A stretch of DNA of 64,000 nucleotides, taken from the NCBI RefSeq assembly GCF_014203705.1, contig NZ_JACHJR010000001.1:6386001-6450000 (forward strand), in the 5' to 3' direction. Numbering within the stretch: the stretch's first letter is position 1; each line of letters begins with the position of its first letter. The notes beneath the pieces are model-generated. The model did not search any database and was not told where the DNA came from. It saw only the letters and a list, made by a program, of their open reading frames with translations. The position numbers and the translations under genes are program-made. The DNA is from Kitasatospora gansuensis (GTDB taxonomy: Bacteria; Actinomycetota; Actinomycetes; Streptomycetales; Streptomycetaceae). Below are positions 33,057-41,954 of the stretch, in pieces.

Positions 33057-33965
33057 ATGACCAGACGGCGACTCGGCCTGCCCTACCTGCTCCTGCTCCC
33101 GGCGCTCGCCCTGGAGTTGCTGATCCACCTGGTCCCGATGGTGGTCGGCATGGTGATGAGCTTCAAGCGGCTCACCCAGTTCTACATCCGGGACTGGTCG
33201 ACCGCTCCCTGGTCCGGCCTCGACAACTACCGCGTGTCGGTGGACTTCTCCGCCCCGATCGGCCGGTCGCTGCTGAACTCGTTCTGGGTCACCTGCCTGT
33301 TCACCGCCCTGGCAGTCGGGTTCTCCTGGCTGCTGGGGACGGCGGCGGCGGTCTTCCTGCAGGAGTCGTTCCGGGGCCGCGGGCTGCTCCGGACGCTCTT
33401 CCTGGTCCCGTACGCCCTGCCGGTGTACGCGGCGGTGATCACCTGGTCGTTCATGTTCCAACGGGACACCGGGCTGGTCAACCACCTGCTGGTGGACCAA
33501 CTGCACCTGTTCGACGAGAAGCCGTTCTGGCTGATCGGCGACAACAGCTTCACCGCGCTGGTGGTGGTGGCGGTCTGGAAGACCTGGCCGTTCGCCTTCC
33601 TGACCCTGATGGCGGGCCTGCAGAACATCCCGCGCGAGCTGTACGAGGCGGCGGCGATGGACGGCGCCGGGGTCTGGCAGCAGCTGCGGAAGATCACCCT
33701 GCCCTCGCTCCGGCCGGTCAACCAGGTGCTGGTGCTGGTGCTCTTCCTGTGGACCTTCAACGACTTCAACACGCCCTACGTGCTGTTCGGGAAGTCCGCG
33801 CCGGAGCAGGCCGACCTGATCTCCATCCACATCTACCAGTCGTCGTTCGTCACCTGGAACTTCGGCGCGGGATCGGCGATGTCCGTGCTGCTGCTGCTCT
33901 TCCTGTTGCTGGTGACGGCGGTCTACCTGTTCCTCACCTCACGCCGGAGGGGCGCCGATGCTTAG
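33057..33965 (+). CDS. Sugar ABC transporter permease 1
   Basis: 302 residues, six predicted membrane helices, with the MalF-type EAA loop ELYEAAAMDGAGVWQQLRKI that contacts the ATPase. It starts 1 nt after the stop of the binding-protein gene and overlaps the next permease by 8 nt. Imports sugar with its partner permease and a shared ATPase not in the window. Confidence 0.9.
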   Translation: MTRRRLGLPYLLLLPALALELLIHLVPMVVGMVMSFKRLTQFYIRDWSTAPWSGLDNYRVSVDFSAPIGRSLLNSFWVTCLFTALAVGFSWLLGTAAAVFLQESFRGRGLLRTLFLVPYALPVYAAVITWSFMFQRDTGLVNHLLVDQLHLFDEKPFWLIGDNSFTALVVVAVWKTWPFAFLTLMAGLQNIPRELYEAAAMDGAGVWQQLRKITLPSLRPVNQVLVLVLFLWTFNDFNTPYVLFGKSAPEQADLISIHIYQSSFVTWNFGAGSAMSVLLLLFLLLVTAVYLFLTSRRRGADA

Positions 33966-34800
33966 GCCACCGCCTTCCTTTCGCTGGGCCCGCCGGGTCT
34001 TCCTGACCCTGCTCACCGGCTTCGTGCTCACCCCCGTGCTGGTGATGGTCAGTTCCTCGCTCAAGCCGCTGCGGGACGTGCAGGGCCCGTTCCGGTGGAT
34101 CCCCAGCGAGCTGACGTTCCGTCCGTACCTGGACATCTGGAGCACCGTCCCGCTGGCCGACTACTTCGTCAACTCGCTGATCGTGTCGGTCAGTGCGACC
34201 GTGCTGTCGGTGCTGATCGCGATCTTCTCGGCGTACGCGGTCAGCCGGTACCGGTTCCGCGGGCGGAAGCTGTTCACCGTCACGGTGCTCTCCACCCAGA
34301 TGTTCCCCGGCATCCTGTTCCTGCTGCCGCTCTTCCTGATCTTCGTCAACATCGGGAACGCCACCGGGGTCGCGCTGTACGGCAGCCGGGGCGGGCTGAT
34401 CCTGACCTATCTGACCTTCTCGCTGCCGTTCTCGATCTGGATGCTGGTCGGCTACTTCGACTCCATCCCACGGGACTTGGACGAGGCGGCGGCGGTGGAC
34501 GGGTGCGGTCCGCTGCGCACCCTGGTGCGGATCGTGGTGCCGGCCGCGACCCCCGGGATCGTCGCGGTCAGCGTGTACGCCTTCATGACCGCCTGGGGCG
34601 AGGTGCTGTTCGCCTCGGTGATGACCAACGACACCACCCGCACCCTCTCGGTCGGCCTCCAGGGCTACGCCACCCAGAACGACGTGTACTGGAACCAGGT
34701 GATGGCCGCGTCCCTGGTGGTCAGCGTGCCGGTGGTCGCCGGGTTCCTCCTGCTGCAGCGCTACCTGGTCGCCGGGCTCACCGCCGGGGCCGTCAAGTGA
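33958..34800 (+). CDS. Sugar ABC transporter permease 2
   Basis: 280 residues of the MalG type. Membrane helices and the EAA loop DLDEAAAVDGCGPLRTLVRI are visible. Overlaps the first permease gene by 8 nt, and its TGA overlaps an in-frame GTG of the following GH1 gene, so the operon is tightly coupled. Confidence 0.9.
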   Translation: MLRPPPSFRWARRVFLTLLTGFVLTPVLVMVSSSLKPLRDVQGPFRWIPSELTFRPYLDIWSTVPLADYFVNSLIVSVSATVLSVLIAIFSAYAVSRYRFRGRKLFTVTVLSTQMFPGILFLLPLFLIFVNIGNATGVALYGSRGGLILTYLTFSLPFSIWMLVGYFDSIPRDLDEAAAVDGCGPLRTLVRIVVPAATPGIVAVSVYAFMTAWGEVLFASVMTNDTTRTLSVGLQGYATQNDVYWNQVMAASLVVSVPVVAGFLLLQRYLVAGLTAGAVK

Positions 34801-34820
34801 CCCTCTCCGAAAGGCAGATG

Positions 34821-36158
34821 ATGGATCTCAGTGCTCTCCCCGACGACTTCCTCTGGGGCGCGGCCACCGCCGCCTACCAGATCGAGGGCGCGGTGAACGA
34901 GGACGGCCGGGCGCCCTCGATCTGGGACACCTTCTCCCACACCCCCGGCAAGGTCGACAACGGTGACACCGGTGACGTGGCGTGCGACCACTACCGCCGG
35001 TGGCCGGAGGATCTCGCCCTGGCCGGTCAACTCGGCCTGGACGCCTACCGGTTCTCGATCGCCTGGCCCCGGGTGGTGCCGCTCGCCGACGGCGTGGTCA
35101 ACCGGGCCGGGCTGGACTTCTACGACCGCCTCACCGACGCCCTGCTCGCCGCCGGGATCACTCCCTTCCCCACCCTGTACCACTGGGACCTCCCGCAGGC
35201 CCAGCAGGACCGGGGCGGCTGGGCGGTCCGGGACACCGCACTGCGGTTCGCCGACTACGCCGACGTGGTGGCCTCCCGGCTGGGCGACCGGATCACCCAC
35301 TGGGCCACCCTCAACGAGCCGCTCTGCTCGGCCTGGATCGGCCACCTGGACGGCACGATGGCCCCCGGCCTCACCGACCTGACCACCGCCGTCCGGGCCT
35401 CGTACCACCTGCACCTGGGCCACGGGCTGGCCGTGCAGGCGCTGCGGGCCGCGGTGCCCGGTGCGCAGATCGGTATCGTCAACAACCTCAGCCCGATCGA
35501 GCCGGCGTCCTCCTCCGCCGCCGATCGCGCCGCCGCGGTCCGTGCCGACGGCCACATCAACCGCTGGTGGCTGGACCCGGTGTTCGGCCGGGGCTACCCC
35601 GAGGACATGGTCAAGCTCTACGGGGTCGAACTTCCGGTCGAGGAGGGCGACTTGGAGCTGATCGGTGCTCCGCTGGACTGGATCGGACTCAACTACTACT
35701 TCCGCCAGTTCGTCGCCGACGACCCGACCGCACCGGCCCCCGGCTTCCGCCAGGTCCGCGGTCCGAACGCCGAGCACACCGCGATGGACTGGGAGGTGCA
35801 CGGCCCCGGCCTGGAGCAGCTCATCCTCCGCCTGGGCAAGGAGTACGGCGCTCGGAAGATCTACGTCACCGAGAACGGCTCCGCCTACCAGGACACCGTC
35901 ACCGCCGACGGCACCGTCCACGACCCGGAACGCACCGTCTACTTCGAACAGCACCTCGCCGCCTGCGCCCGCGCGGTCGCCCAAGGCGCCCCGCTGGCAG
36001 GCTACTTCGCCTGGTCCCTGCTGGACAACTTCGAGTGGGCGTACGGCTACGACAAGCGCTTCGGCCTGATCCACGTCGACTACGAGACCCAGCGACGCAC
36101 CGTCAAGACGAGCGGGCACCGCTATGCGGAACTGATCCGCAACCACCGTGCGCGGTAA
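34821..36158 (+). CDS. GH1 beta-glucosidase
   Basis: 445 residues from ATG 34821, chosen because the ribosome site GAAAGG (34809-34814) is 6 nt away; GTG 34797 and ATG 34818 are alternatives. Full GH1 layout: FLWGAATAAYQIEGAVNEDG, DAYRFSIAWPRV, acid/base Glu in WATLNEPL, nucleophile Glu in YVTENGSAY, and a C-terminal DNFEWAYGYDKRFGL. No signal peptide, so it cleaves imported beta-glucosides in the cytosol to glucose. Last gene of the ABC operon. Confidence 0.93.
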   Translation: MDLSALPDDFLWGAATAAYQIEGAVNEDGRAPSIWDTFSHTPGKVDNGDTGDVACDHYRRWPEDLALAGQLGLDAYRFSIAWPRVVPLADGVVNRAGLDFYDRLTDALLAAGITPFPTLYHWDLPQAQQDRGGWAVRDTALRFADYADVVASRLGDRITHWATLNEPLCSAWIGHLDGTMAPGLTDLTTAVRASYHLHLGHGLAVQALRAAVPGAQIGIVNNLSPIEPASSSAADRAAAVRADGHINRWWLDPVFGRGYPEDMVKLYGVELPVEEGDLELIGAPLDWIGLNYYFRQFVADDPTAPAPGFRQVRGPNAEHTAMDWEVHGPGLEQLILRLGKEYGARKIYVTENGSAYQDTVTADGTVHDPERTVYFEQHLAACARAVAQGAPLAGYFAWSLLDNFEWAYGYDKRFGLIHVDYETQRRTVKTSGHRYAELIRNHRAR

Positions 36159-36170
36159 AGCTGTTCAGGC

Positions 36171-37175
36171 TCAGAGCACTTCGAGGGCCCGGGTGGACTG
36201 CCGGTAGAGCACCCGGTGGTCGGCCCGGGTTCTGGTGAGCATGCCGGAACGGAACAGTACGCCGAGGTGGTAGGAGACGGTGCTGGAGGCGAGCCGGTGG
36301 CGTTCGGCCAGTTCGGTGGTGGTCCGCGCGGTGGCGAGGTCGGCCAGCAGCAGGGCTCGGGTCTCGCCGATCAGGTCGCCCACCGGGGGACTGGGTGGCC
36401 GGTCGGAGCCAGGCAGCGGAAGGGCGGGGTAGGCCAGGATCGGGGTGCGGCGGTCCTCGCGCTCGTCGAGCGGGTCGATCATCGAGTGCAGCACCCTGCT
36501 GAACACCGCGGGCATCAGGGTCAGCGTCGGCGGATCCGCGACCGTGCCGTGGAAGTCGGCGGCGATCCGGAGGTGGTCGTCGTGCCAGCTGATGCACGGA
36601 TCCAGCGCCTCCAGCCCGTTCCCCAGGCCGTACCGGCCGACCGTCTGGATCCGGTGCGCGATGTCGTTCTCGGCCCGGGCCCGTAGCGACGACCACTGCG
36701 GAGAGACCACCGCCTCCCACAGTTGGTGGAGCTCGGCGGCCGCCTGCCCGGCGAACGCCTGCTCGCCGCACTCCATCGCCTCCAGCAGGGGCCGCTGGGC
36801 CGATCCCCCCGCGAGCCGCAACTTGGCACTGCCGGCGAGCATCAGCGTCAACTCTGCCGCGATCCGCCCGGGATCGGTGGTGGCCACGCCATGCAACTCC
36901 CGCTCCATCGACTCCTCGTGGCTCTGCGGCTGGGGTTGCAGGAAGTCCGGCAGATACCGCCAGGACCCGGAGAACAGCGAGTGCAGCAGGGTCAGCCGGT
37001 GCTCGCGGAGCGCGTCGCGGACCATCGGACCCCAGCCACGCCCGGAGAGGCGGGCCGGCGGTCGGGTCAGCCACAGGGCGTCGGCGGTGATGTGCAGCGG
37101 CGAGATGACGAACCTGGTGTTCGCCAACGCCCGGGGGGTCATGTCGATCCGGAGCACAATCCGTTGTCCTCTCAC
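36171..37175 (-). CDS. ArsR-like C-terminal winged-helix regulator
   Basis: 334 residues. The HTH is at the C-terminus, where ALLLADLATARTTTELAERH, LASSTVSYHLGVLFRSGML and TRTRADHRVLYRQS form a wHTH with wing, as in actinobacterial DUF5937-type regulators. The N-terminal 240 residues are an alpha/beta domain of unknown ligand. Start near GTG 37175; internal starts are possible. Convergent with the GH1 gene (12 nt gap) and divergent from the secreted-inhibitor gene. A TTCGA/TCGAA dyad sits in the gap upstream. Confidence 0.78.
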   Translation of the reverse strand: MRGQRIVLRIDMTPRALANTRFVISPLHITADALWLTRPPARLSGRGWGPMVRDALREHRLTLLHSLFSGSWRYLPDFLQPQPQSHEESMERELHGVATTDPGRIAAELTLMLAGSAKLRLAGGSAQRPLLEAMECGEQAFAGQAAAELHQLWEAVVSPQWSSLRARAENDIAHRIQTVGRYGLGNGLEALDPCISWHDDHLRIAADFHGTVADPPTLTLMPAVFSRVLHSMIDPLDEREDRRTPILAYPALPLPGSDRPPSPPVGDLIGETRALLLADLATARTTTELAERHRLASSTVSYHLGVLFRSGMLTRTRADHRVLYRQSTRALEVL

Positions 37176-37202
37176 GGGTGTTGAGGAGCAAGCGCACTCG
37201 AC

Positions 37203-37220
37203 GTTCGAACCTCATCGAAT
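37203..37220. promoter_or_regulatory. Dyad upstream of the ArsR-like regulator
   Basis: GTTCGAAC at 37203-37210 followed by ATCGAAT ending at 37220, giving TTCGA-6 nt-TCGAA. Candidate ArsR-type operator; weak evidence. Confidence 0.3.
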
Positions 37221-37344
37221 CATTGGCCGCCGCGGTCCTCCGGGGACTTTGCTGTCTCTGTACCGAGCACCGCGGGCCCGGTCCGCTTCGTGGATCGGCC
37301 GTACGGGGGCCGGTCCCACTCGACATGGAAAGCGAGCACCCACC

Positions 37345-37764
37345 ATGCGCGTCATGAAGAAGGCGGCCGTTCTGGCCGCCACCGCCGGCCTCCTCGGCAC
37401 CGGTCTGATGACGGCCGCGCCGGCCAACGCCCAGCCCTGGGCGAACCTCATCGTCGAGGCCTGCGACACCAGCCACAGCGGCGCCGGCGACCTGTGCCTC
37501 TTCTACAACTCCGGCTACCAGGGCTCGAACATCGGCTTCTGGGGCGGAGACGTACCGAACCTGGGCGCCTACCGATTCATCACCTCCGGCAACGGTCAGG
37601 GCCAGGGCGTGTGGCACAACGGCGGCTCCGACGCCAACTACAACACCATCCACGGCGCGTGGATCATCGGCGCGGGCGGCAACAACACCTGGGTTGCGCC
37701 GAACACCTCGAACAACCTGGGCGGCAACAGCAAGAACCTCCAGGAGCAGGTCGTCTGGGGCTGA
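37345..37764 (+). CDS. Secreted peptidase-inhibitor-like (I36) small protein
   Basis: 139 residues from ATG 37345; ATG 37354 would start MKKAAVL. Signal peptide ends at AAPANA before QPWANLI. The mature part is short, with CDTSHSGAGDLCLFYNSGYQ and then GAYRFITSGNGQGQGVWHN, the pattern of Streptomyces peptidase-inhibitor family I36 proteins, crystallin-like and with a disulfide pair. No enzyme motif. The next gene, a lipoprotein 99 nt on, may be co-transcribed. Confidence 0.75.
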   Translation: MRVMKKAAVLAATAGLLGTGLMTAAPANAQPWANLIVEACDTSHSGAGDLCLFYNSGYQGSNIGFWGGDVPNLGAYRFITSGNGQGQGVWHNGGSDANYNTIHGAWIIGAGGNNTWVAPNTSNNLGGNSKNLQEQVVWG

Positions 37765-37863
37765 CCCAGGCACCTCACCGGCCACCACCGGGCCCGGTCG
37801 GATCGCCGAACATGCGGTCCGGCCGGGCCGTCCCGCCTCACTCCGGAAGGGATGTGACGAGCC

Positions 37864-38790
37864 GTGCGAAAACCGGCCGCCCTCCTCGCGCTGGCCGCTG
37901 CCTGCCTCCTGGCGGCGTGCGGCCCGCCCGCCCGCAGTCCGGTCGCCGCCGACCGGGCGCCGTCCGTCGGCCCCGCCACCGGGACCCTCGCCGCCGGGGA
38001 AACCCTGCCGATCGCGGCGTACGAGTTCACTCCCGGCCAGCTGAAGGCCGAGGCGGTGGCCTACGTGCTGCTCTACAACCGCTGCATGGCCGCCCACGGC
38101 TTCAGTGGCCTGGCCGAACCCTCGACCGACCGCCGCGACTTCGACCCGATGGTCGGGCGGTACGGTGCCGATGCGGACGGCTACGCCACCAGCGGATACC
38201 ACTACAAGGCGTTCTACATCAGCGGCCGGGCCACCACCGAACCGCCCGCCTGGGCCGTCGAGGCCAAGGCCAAGGGCAGACCGACCCGCTCCGCCGAGGA
38301 GCAGCACGTCGCCGACGGCTCGGTGCGAAGCTACGGCGGCGCCGATGTCCCCGCAGGCGGCTGCGAAGGCGACGCCAAACGGCAACTCGTCAACGGCGGT
38401 GGCTACTACGGCCCACCGGAACTGCCCGGCCGGATCGACGCGGACAGTTTCGACCAGTCGCTCACCGACCCCCAGGTCCAGGCCGGCTTCGCGGCCTGGT
38501 CCGGCTGCATGGCCGAGGGCGGCCGAAGCTACCCCGATCCGCTGTCCGCCGCGGGCGACAAGCGCTGGAACACGCCCGTGCCGACGGCCGACGAGCTCGC
38601 CACCGCGCGCGCCGACCTGGCGTGCAAGCGCCGCACCGGCCTGGTGCCGACCTGGCTGCACGTCGAACAGCGGCTGCAGCAGACCGCCATCGCCCAGCAC
38701 GGCACCGAACTCGCCGCCGTCAAGGCCGGCGAACAGGCTTCCGTCCGCACCGCCACCGCGATCGCCGGAGTCGGCCCCACCGCACCGTGA
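37864..38790 (+). CDS. Hypothetical lipoprotein
   Basis: 308 residues from GTG 37864 (ribosome site GGAAGGG upstream). Lipobox LLAAC in MRKPAALLALAAACLLAACG. The mature part has two similar Cys motifs (LLYNRCMAAHGFSGL and WSGCMAEGGRSYPDPLS) and a helical C-terminus (TWLHVEQRLQQTAIAQHGTE). Such proteins are common in streptomycetes beside secreted effector or inhibitor genes. No function can be given from sequence. Confidence 0.7.
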   Translation: MRKPAALLALAAACLLAACGPPARSPVAADRAPSVGPATGTLAAGETLPIAAYEFTPGQLKAEAVAYVLLYNRCMAAHGFSGLAEPSTDRRDFDPMVGRYGADADGYATSGYHYKAFYISGRATTEPPAWAVEAKAKGRPTRSAEEQHVADGSVRSYGGADVPAGGCEGDAKRQLVNGGGYYGPPELPGRIDADSFDQSLTDPQVQAGFAAWSGCMAEGGRSYPDPLSAAGDKRWNTPVPTADELATARADLACKRRTGLVPTWLHVEQRLQQTAIAQHGTELAAVKAGEQASVRTATAIAGVGPTAP

Positions 38791-38856
38791 TCCCGCTCCG
38801 ACCGCTCACCCGGAAGCAAGACACCATGCGTACGATCCGCAATGCCGCCGCGCCGG

Positions 38857-39456
38857 CTACGTGGTGGGCGCGGTCTGGTGCTGGAGCACCAGCTTCAACA
38901 GCTCGGCGTCGTGAGGGCGCAGCCAGTAGGAGTCCGGGCCGAGCTGTACCGAGACCGTGTAGTCCATCCGGGCCTGCACCGCGTTCTGCTGCTGCTGCCC
39001 CGACAGGATGGTCATCTCGGCCGGGGTGATCGGCTGGACCGCCTGGCCCTTGCCGCGGCCGCGCCAGGCGATCACGGCCTTGCCCTCCGGCGACCGCTGG
39101 AGCAGGAGGTAGCCCAGGATCTGACTGCCATTGCGCAGCCCGAATGTCGTTGTGCACAGGCGGACGCCCGCCGCCAGCCGGGCAGCGTCGGCCTCCGGGG
39201 TGCGCGCCTTGGCCAGGCCCATGCCCCCGACCAGCTTCGCAGCCCAGCCGCGATACGCCGCAGAGGTCAGCTGTGCACCCTCGACCCCGGGAAGGAAGGA
39301 GGCCGGAAGCAGGGCCTTGAACAGCGCCTCGATCAGGAACCACAGCCCGAACGCCAGCAGCGCCACCAGCGGTCCGCCCAGCGCGAGGCCGGTGAACACC
39401 ATCGCCAGCGCGACCACGATCGACAACAACAGGTGCACTGCCAGACGAATGTTCAC
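38857..39456 (-). CDS. Membrane-anchored hypothetical protein
   Basis: 199 residues. Two hydrophobic segments at the N-terminus (LAVHLLLSIVVALAMVFTGL, LGGPLVALLAFGLWFLIEAL) and a soluble C-terminal domain with LGYLLLQRSPEGKAVIAWRG and a repeated DSYWLRPHDAELLKLVLQH end. Not recognised. It is convergent with the lipoprotein gene, and its stop abuts a short ATG-started remnant frame at 38826. Confidence 0.6.
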   Translation of the reverse strand: MNIRLAVHLLLSIVVALAMVFTGLALGGPLVALLAFGLWFLIEALFKALLPASFLPGVEGAQLTSAAYRGWAAKLVGGMGLAKARTPEADAARLAAGVRLCTTTFGLRNGSQILGYLLLQRSPEGKAVIAWRGRGKGQAVQPITPAEMTILSGQQQQNAVQARMDYTVSVQLGPDSYWLRPHDAELLKLVLQHQTAPTT

Positions 39457-39585
39457 TTCGCTCCCTCATATTCTTCACCGAGCCCCGGCCGGTGCACCTT
39501 ACCCGGTAGGCGAGGGCGCCGCCCCGGAGGGGGCGTGCCGGTGGTCGTGCCGTCAGGACGCGGTGCGCGGGATGCGGCGCTCCGG

Positions 39586-40659
39586 TCAACCGAGCGGCGG
39601 GGGTTGGAACATCCAATTGGTCATACGGTCGTAGATCGCGCGCAGCCATGGTTCCCGGACGGCCGGCAGGCGGCAGAGAGTATGGATACACGCCCCCCGA
39701 TCGACCTCGAGCCACCGCTTGGAGTACTGGGGCAGCGGATCGTCCCGGAGGACCCCCGCAGGCAGTCGGCCCGTCGCTGGGGAACGCAACCACGTTCCCT
39801 GGGAGGAGAGTTGGAGCCAGAGCTCGGCGGCCAGCGGTACCAGATCGCGGGCGCCGGGCGGCTGCCAGGGTTCCCCGGTCTCAGGGTGACGTGGCACCAG
39901 ACTGATGTCGGGAGCAGCGTCGAAGGGCCGCAGTCCCGGCCCGGTCAGGGCCACCGTCTTCGGTGCCGGCCCCGGCGGGAGCAGGGCGTCGAGAGCGCTG
40001 CCGAACATGTCCGCAGCGGGCCCGGGCCAGAAGCGGAGCGGTGCTCCTCCTGAGGCCGCCAGCAGGTGGGCCATCGCCACACCGGTCGCCACGTACGACT
40101 CGGGGCTCCACCACTCCGTCAGGTCCGCCGACGGCATGAGCAGACGCGTCTCGGTGAGCACCGTCTCCCAGTCCGTCGGGGTGGAGGCAGGGCCGTCCAG
40201 CTCGACCCGGCGTACGGCCTGCGGATCGAGCCGCACCTCCTGCCAGTACGAGCAGACGTCGATGCGGGTGGCGGCCGCTTGCCCGCACTGTGCGCAGGCC
40301 AGGTTGGGGCCGTCCCCGTTGTCCATCCCGCAGCAGCCGTCGTTGCATCGCTCCAGGATGAAGCGGAGCGCTCGGATGTCACCCGGGGCGAGGATCACCG
40401 ATCCCGGCGGCCGACCGGAGACCGAGTGCACGGGCGTGAACACCCCACGGGCGGCCGCCTCGTCCGCCCCGATCTCGTCCCACCACCGCCACGGCAGCCC
40501 TATCGGCCAGGGATCGACGGCGTACGTCCCCGCAGTCATCAAGGCCGGGAGCCGAACCCCGTTCCCGTAGCCCTGGCTTGCATGAACGGGCAGCGCCACC
40601 CGTTCCACCGGGTCGGTGAGCACCGTGCCACACCCCGAACACGCGAAAACGTCGGCCAA
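39586..40659 (-). CDS. Hypothetical Cys-rich protein
   Basis: 357 residues. N-terminus has a Cys pair (ADVFACSGCGTVLTDPVERV) and a second cluster near residue 110 (CNDGCCGMDNGDGPNLACAQ, then CGQAAATRIDVCSYW), likely zinc-binding. The middle is Trp-rich (LPWRWWDEIGADE). No enzyme signature recognised. Hypothetical of a kind often seen in Streptomyces genomes near recombination or immunity genes, but this is not shown here. Confidence 0.6.
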   Translation of the reverse strand: MADVFACSGCGTVLTDPVERVALPVHASQGYGNGVRLPALMTAGTYAVDPWPIGLPWRWWDEIGADEAAARGVFTPVHSVSGRPPGSVILAPGDIRALRFILERCNDGCCGMDNGDGPNLACAQCGQAAATRIDVCSYWQEVRLDPQAVRRVELDGPASTPTDWETVLTETRLLMPSADLTEWWSPESYVATGVAMAHLLAASGGAPLRFWPGPAADMFGSALDALLPPGPAPKTVALTGPGLRPFDAAPDISLVPRHPETGEPWQPPGARDLVPLAAELWLQLSSQGTWLRSPATGRLPAGVLRDDPLPQYSKRWLEVDRGACIHTLCRLPAVREPWLRAIYDRMTNWMFQPPPLG

Positions 40660-40737
40660 ACTGCGCTCCCCTGATCAGAAGAGCCGATTGTCGCCTTCCG
40701 GCGATGGAGCGCCAACACATTTTCCTCGGAGGAACGG

Positions 40738-40774
40738 GCTCGCCCCCGCCGACGAGAGGTCAGCGGGGGCAAGC
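40738..40774. terminator. Hairpin terminator after the metalloprotease gene
   Basis: GCTCGCCCCCGC at 40738-40749 pairs with GCGGGGGCAAGC at 40763-40774 (one mismatch). It lies 12 nt downstream of the M36-type protease stop on the minus strand. Confidence 0.65.
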
Positions 40775-40786
40775 CCCCGAGGGGAG

Positions 40787-41836
40787 CTACAGGCCCGGGA
40801 TGCCGCGGGCGGCGAAGGACTGACGGACCGTCTGGGCGGCCTGGTCGCCGTACATCGTGCGGGCGGTGGCGACGGTGGCCAGGGCGGCGGCGGAGAAGGT
40901 GGTGTCCGGGGTGAAGGAGAACTGGGCGTTGACGATGATCCGGTCGGCGGTGCGGGGGCCGAGGGCCTTGCGGATGTCGTAGAGGGCCTGCGACCAGATC
41001 TCGCCGTCGGCGTGGACCTCGCCGATCTTGTCGGCGTAGACCTTGCCGGTGTCCAGGCGGCGGAGGCAGTGTGGGGTCGTGGTGGTGTAGGCGGTGGAGT
41101 CCCAGTCGCCGACGCAGGGCTCCTCGGTCCGGGCGGTCCAGCCGTAGCGGAGTTCGGCGGCTTTGCCGACGGTCAGGGCGAGGTAGTCGCCGAAGGCCTC
41201 GCCGATCGCGCCGGCCTCGGGGGAACTGCCGAAGCCGGGGACCTGGGCCTCGTGGACCGCGTGGCCGTACTCGTGCACGATCACCTCGGCGTCCTCGGCG
41301 TCGTCCACGCCGCCCTTGCCGAGGCGGATCTCCTGCTTCTTGTCGGTGAAGAAGGAGTTGTCCGCTCCCCACTGGTTGAGCCGGACCTGCTGGGCCTTGT
41401 CGTTGGCCCCGCGCAGCTCGCTGCCGAAGCCGAGGCCCTGGAGGTATTCCTGCGCCTCGTTGACCCAGAAGTACGCCATCACCTGCTCGAACTGGTCGGC
41501 GTTGCGGGTGTACCGGAAGTCTCCGGCGGCGGACCGGGCGGGGGTGCCGGTCTCCGAGCGGACGACCGCCCAGCGGCCGGCCAGGCCGCCGCTCGCGTCG
41601 AGGTTCCGCAGGGCGACGGTGGCGTAGGCGGAGGCCGGGACGGCCGAGTCGGCGTCCTTGCCGTCGGTCAGGCTCTGGTCGCCGGTGGCCTGGACGGGGT
41701 TGACCTTGAACACCTGGCCGACGGGGGTCTGCGGGGCGGCAGGGGCAGCGAGCGCGGGAGTGACCGGCACGGAGACGAGGGCTAGCGCGGCGGCGGTGGC
41801 CAGGGCGAGGCGCGGGGCACGGGTGGTGCGGGACAA
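40787..41836 (-). CDS. Secreted M4/M36-type zinc metalloprotease
   Basis: 349 residues from TTG 41836, chosen for the GGAGGAG ribosome site just upstream; a longer ATG frame lacks one. Signal peptide LALATAAALALVSVPVTPAL. The zinc site is HEYGH in VIVHEYGHAVHEAQVPGFG, with the third ligand Glu in GAIGEAFGDYLAL, the thermolysin/fungalysin pattern. Shorter than classic thermolysin precursors: the prodomain is short. It probably digests extracellular protein, matching the nearby peptide transporter. Confidence 0.88.
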   Translation of the reverse strand: MSRTTRAPRLALATAAALALVSVPVTPALAAPAAPQTPVGQVFKVNPVQATGDQSLTDGKDADSAVPASAYATVALRNLDASGGLAGRWAVVRSETGTPARSAAGDFRYTRNADQFEQVMAYFWVNEAQEYLQGLGFGSELRGANDKAQQVRLNQWGADNSFFTDKKQEIRLGKGGVDDAEDAEVIVHEYGHAVHEAQVPGFGSSPEAGAIGEAFGDYLALTVGKAAELRYGWTARTEEPCVGDWDSTAYTTTTPHCLRRLDTGKVYADKIGEVHADGEIWSQALYDIRKALGPRTADRIIVNAQFSFTPDTTFSAAALATVATARTMYGDQAAQTVRQSFAARGIPGL

Positions 41837-41954
41837 GGCTCCTCCAGGGCGGGCTGGGGTGGCCGACCGATCGGTCGGGCCGACGGCGGGGATCATGCCG
41901 CATCGCCGGAGGAATTGACAGACCTTGGACCGTAGCTCGCGATACGGGCGGGCC

